From Sepioteuthis lessoniana (lineage: Eukaryota; Mollusca; Cephalopoda; Myopsida; Loliginidae), in contig OY757904.1 of NCBI GenBank assembly GCA_963585895.1, positions 61,521,702 through 61,585,701 of the forward strand: a DNA stretch of 64,000 nt. The letters are read 5' to 3'. The notes beneath the pieces are model-generated. The model did not search any database and was not told the origin of the DNA. It saw only the letters and a list, made by a program, of their open reading frames with translations. The position numbers and the translations under genes were made by a program. Shown piece by piece: positions 63,359-64,000 of the stretch. The first letter of the stretch is position 1, and the number at the start of each line of letters is the position of its first letter.

Positions 63359-64000
63359 AAAGTCTTTGGTGACCTTCAACATCCTCATATCACGCTGCTA
63401 GCACGGATCTTCCAGACCCATTCTCGCCACCTGTCTCTATCGTCCATCGTTCCCGGGAGACACAGAGTTGTTATATATAGGTTCAAGCTGGTCGACCTGC
63501 GTTTGCTTGTCCATGTGAAAGGTCCACTGGAGTATATCGCTTGAGTTTTCCTCACTTCTCTATCAGTGTTGCGGATGTCTGGTTTGTCTAACTTCGATAG
63601 TTTTCGTGATGGGTGGTAGGTGGTCGTACAACTGCTGTTTTGTGGGGTGTTGCCTCCGGGACTTGTTTAATACAGCTAGCAGCATTCTTGTGCAATTTCT
63701 GTCAAGCTTTTTCTGCATACGTTTAGTTTGCATCCATGTAGCGCATCCGTATAGCAGTATCGACACGACCGTTGCTTGGAAAAAACTGCGTTTTATTCTA
63801 TCGGTCAGGTCTGACTTCCATGTGACTGATAGCCTATAGATAGCTGTTCTTGCCTTTGCTAGTCACGTTTTGATATCTTTCTCGGTTGATGAAACACTAC
63901 TTCCTTGGTAGGCGAACTTGTTCACTAGTTTCAAAGGCCAACCCTTTAGTGTGGAGATGTCGCCTCTTTGATTAAAGCACATATATTCCGTCTTGTCTGC
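63355..64000 (-). pseudogene. RTE-like LINE ORF2 C-terminus, runs off the right edge
   Basis: The minus strand from the edge reads ADKTEYMCFNQRGDISTLKG, LVNKFAYQGSSVSSTEKD, then a clean frame (63563-63766) with SILLYGCATWMQTKRMQKKL, DRNCTRMLLAVLNKSRRQHP and LYDHLPPITKTIEVRQTR. This is the region after the RT palm. Later frames break up toward the 3' end at about 63357. At least one internal stop. The best-preserved copy of this family in the window; the catalytic palm lies beyond the edge. Confidence 0.88.

Overview
This is an AT-rich, gene-poor stretch of animal genome made almost entirely of transposable-element remains, simple repeats and unassigned spacer. I found no convincing multi-exon host gene and no tRNA, rRNA or CRISPR. 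The repertoire points to a mollusc, most likely a cephalopod such as an octopus: dense (TA)n, (CA)n and (GA)n tracts, several tRNA-headed SINE families, RTE-like and other LINE fragments, and Tc1/mariner relics. That assignment is an inference from remembered repeat families, not something the sequence proves. Family letters below are my own labels.

Mobile elements. SINE-A (about 245 bp, tRNA head) and SINE-C (about 560-580 bp, unrecognised head, internal tandem repeats) share the same 3' tail. SINE-B and SINE-D are two further tRNA-headed families, and SINE-R is a fifth. Several copies keep perfect target-site duplications: 1613-1628/1922-1937, 7070-7080/7328-7338, 9032-9041/9281-9290, 45163-45176/45566-45579 and 57503-57513/58087-58097. 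Solo LTRs of two related families are scattered, two with 4-bp duplications. One LINE (53800-55960) and one RTE-like LINE (19920, 28746, 31900, 63355) survive as broken reverse-transcriptase reading frames. Tc1/mariner transposase relics lie at 17735, 18240, 34930 and 57390. Nesting is common: SINE in SINE, LTR in minisatellite, and SINE plus LTR in Tc1.

The most interesting layer is RNA. At least five places match the hammerhead self-cleaving ribozyme layout: CUGANGA, stem II, GAAA, short stem III, NUH, with complementary stem I flanks. Two of them (50192-50236 and 50623-50667) sit in tandem copies 431 bp apart, the architecture expected of retrozymes or Penelope-like elements that release circular RNA. 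Another lies in a 362-bp repeat unit (3959-4002), one in a different repeat (5674-5736) and one in a fold-back element (252-296). A weaker hammerhead-like motif lies in an arm of a near-palindrome of about 940 bp (48970-49914). All share an unusual unpaired or mismatched base between the CUGANGA box and stem II.

By region: 0-10 kb holds a fold-back element, LTR, SINEs, hammerheads and nested SINEs. 10-20 kb is spacer, SINE-C, a palindromic MITE, LTRs, Tc1 relics and one candidate 50-residue membrane ORF at 14107-14259. 20-30 kb has a GC-rich 390-bp tandem repeat, a duplicated segment, SINE-C copies and an RTE fragment. 30-44 kb has minisatellites, SINEs and a 400-bp (TA)n. 44-53 kb has LTRs, a chimeric SINE-B, the large palindrome and the hammerhead tandem. 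53-64 kb has LINE and Tc1 relics carrying nested SINE-C copies and an RTE fragment running off the right edge.
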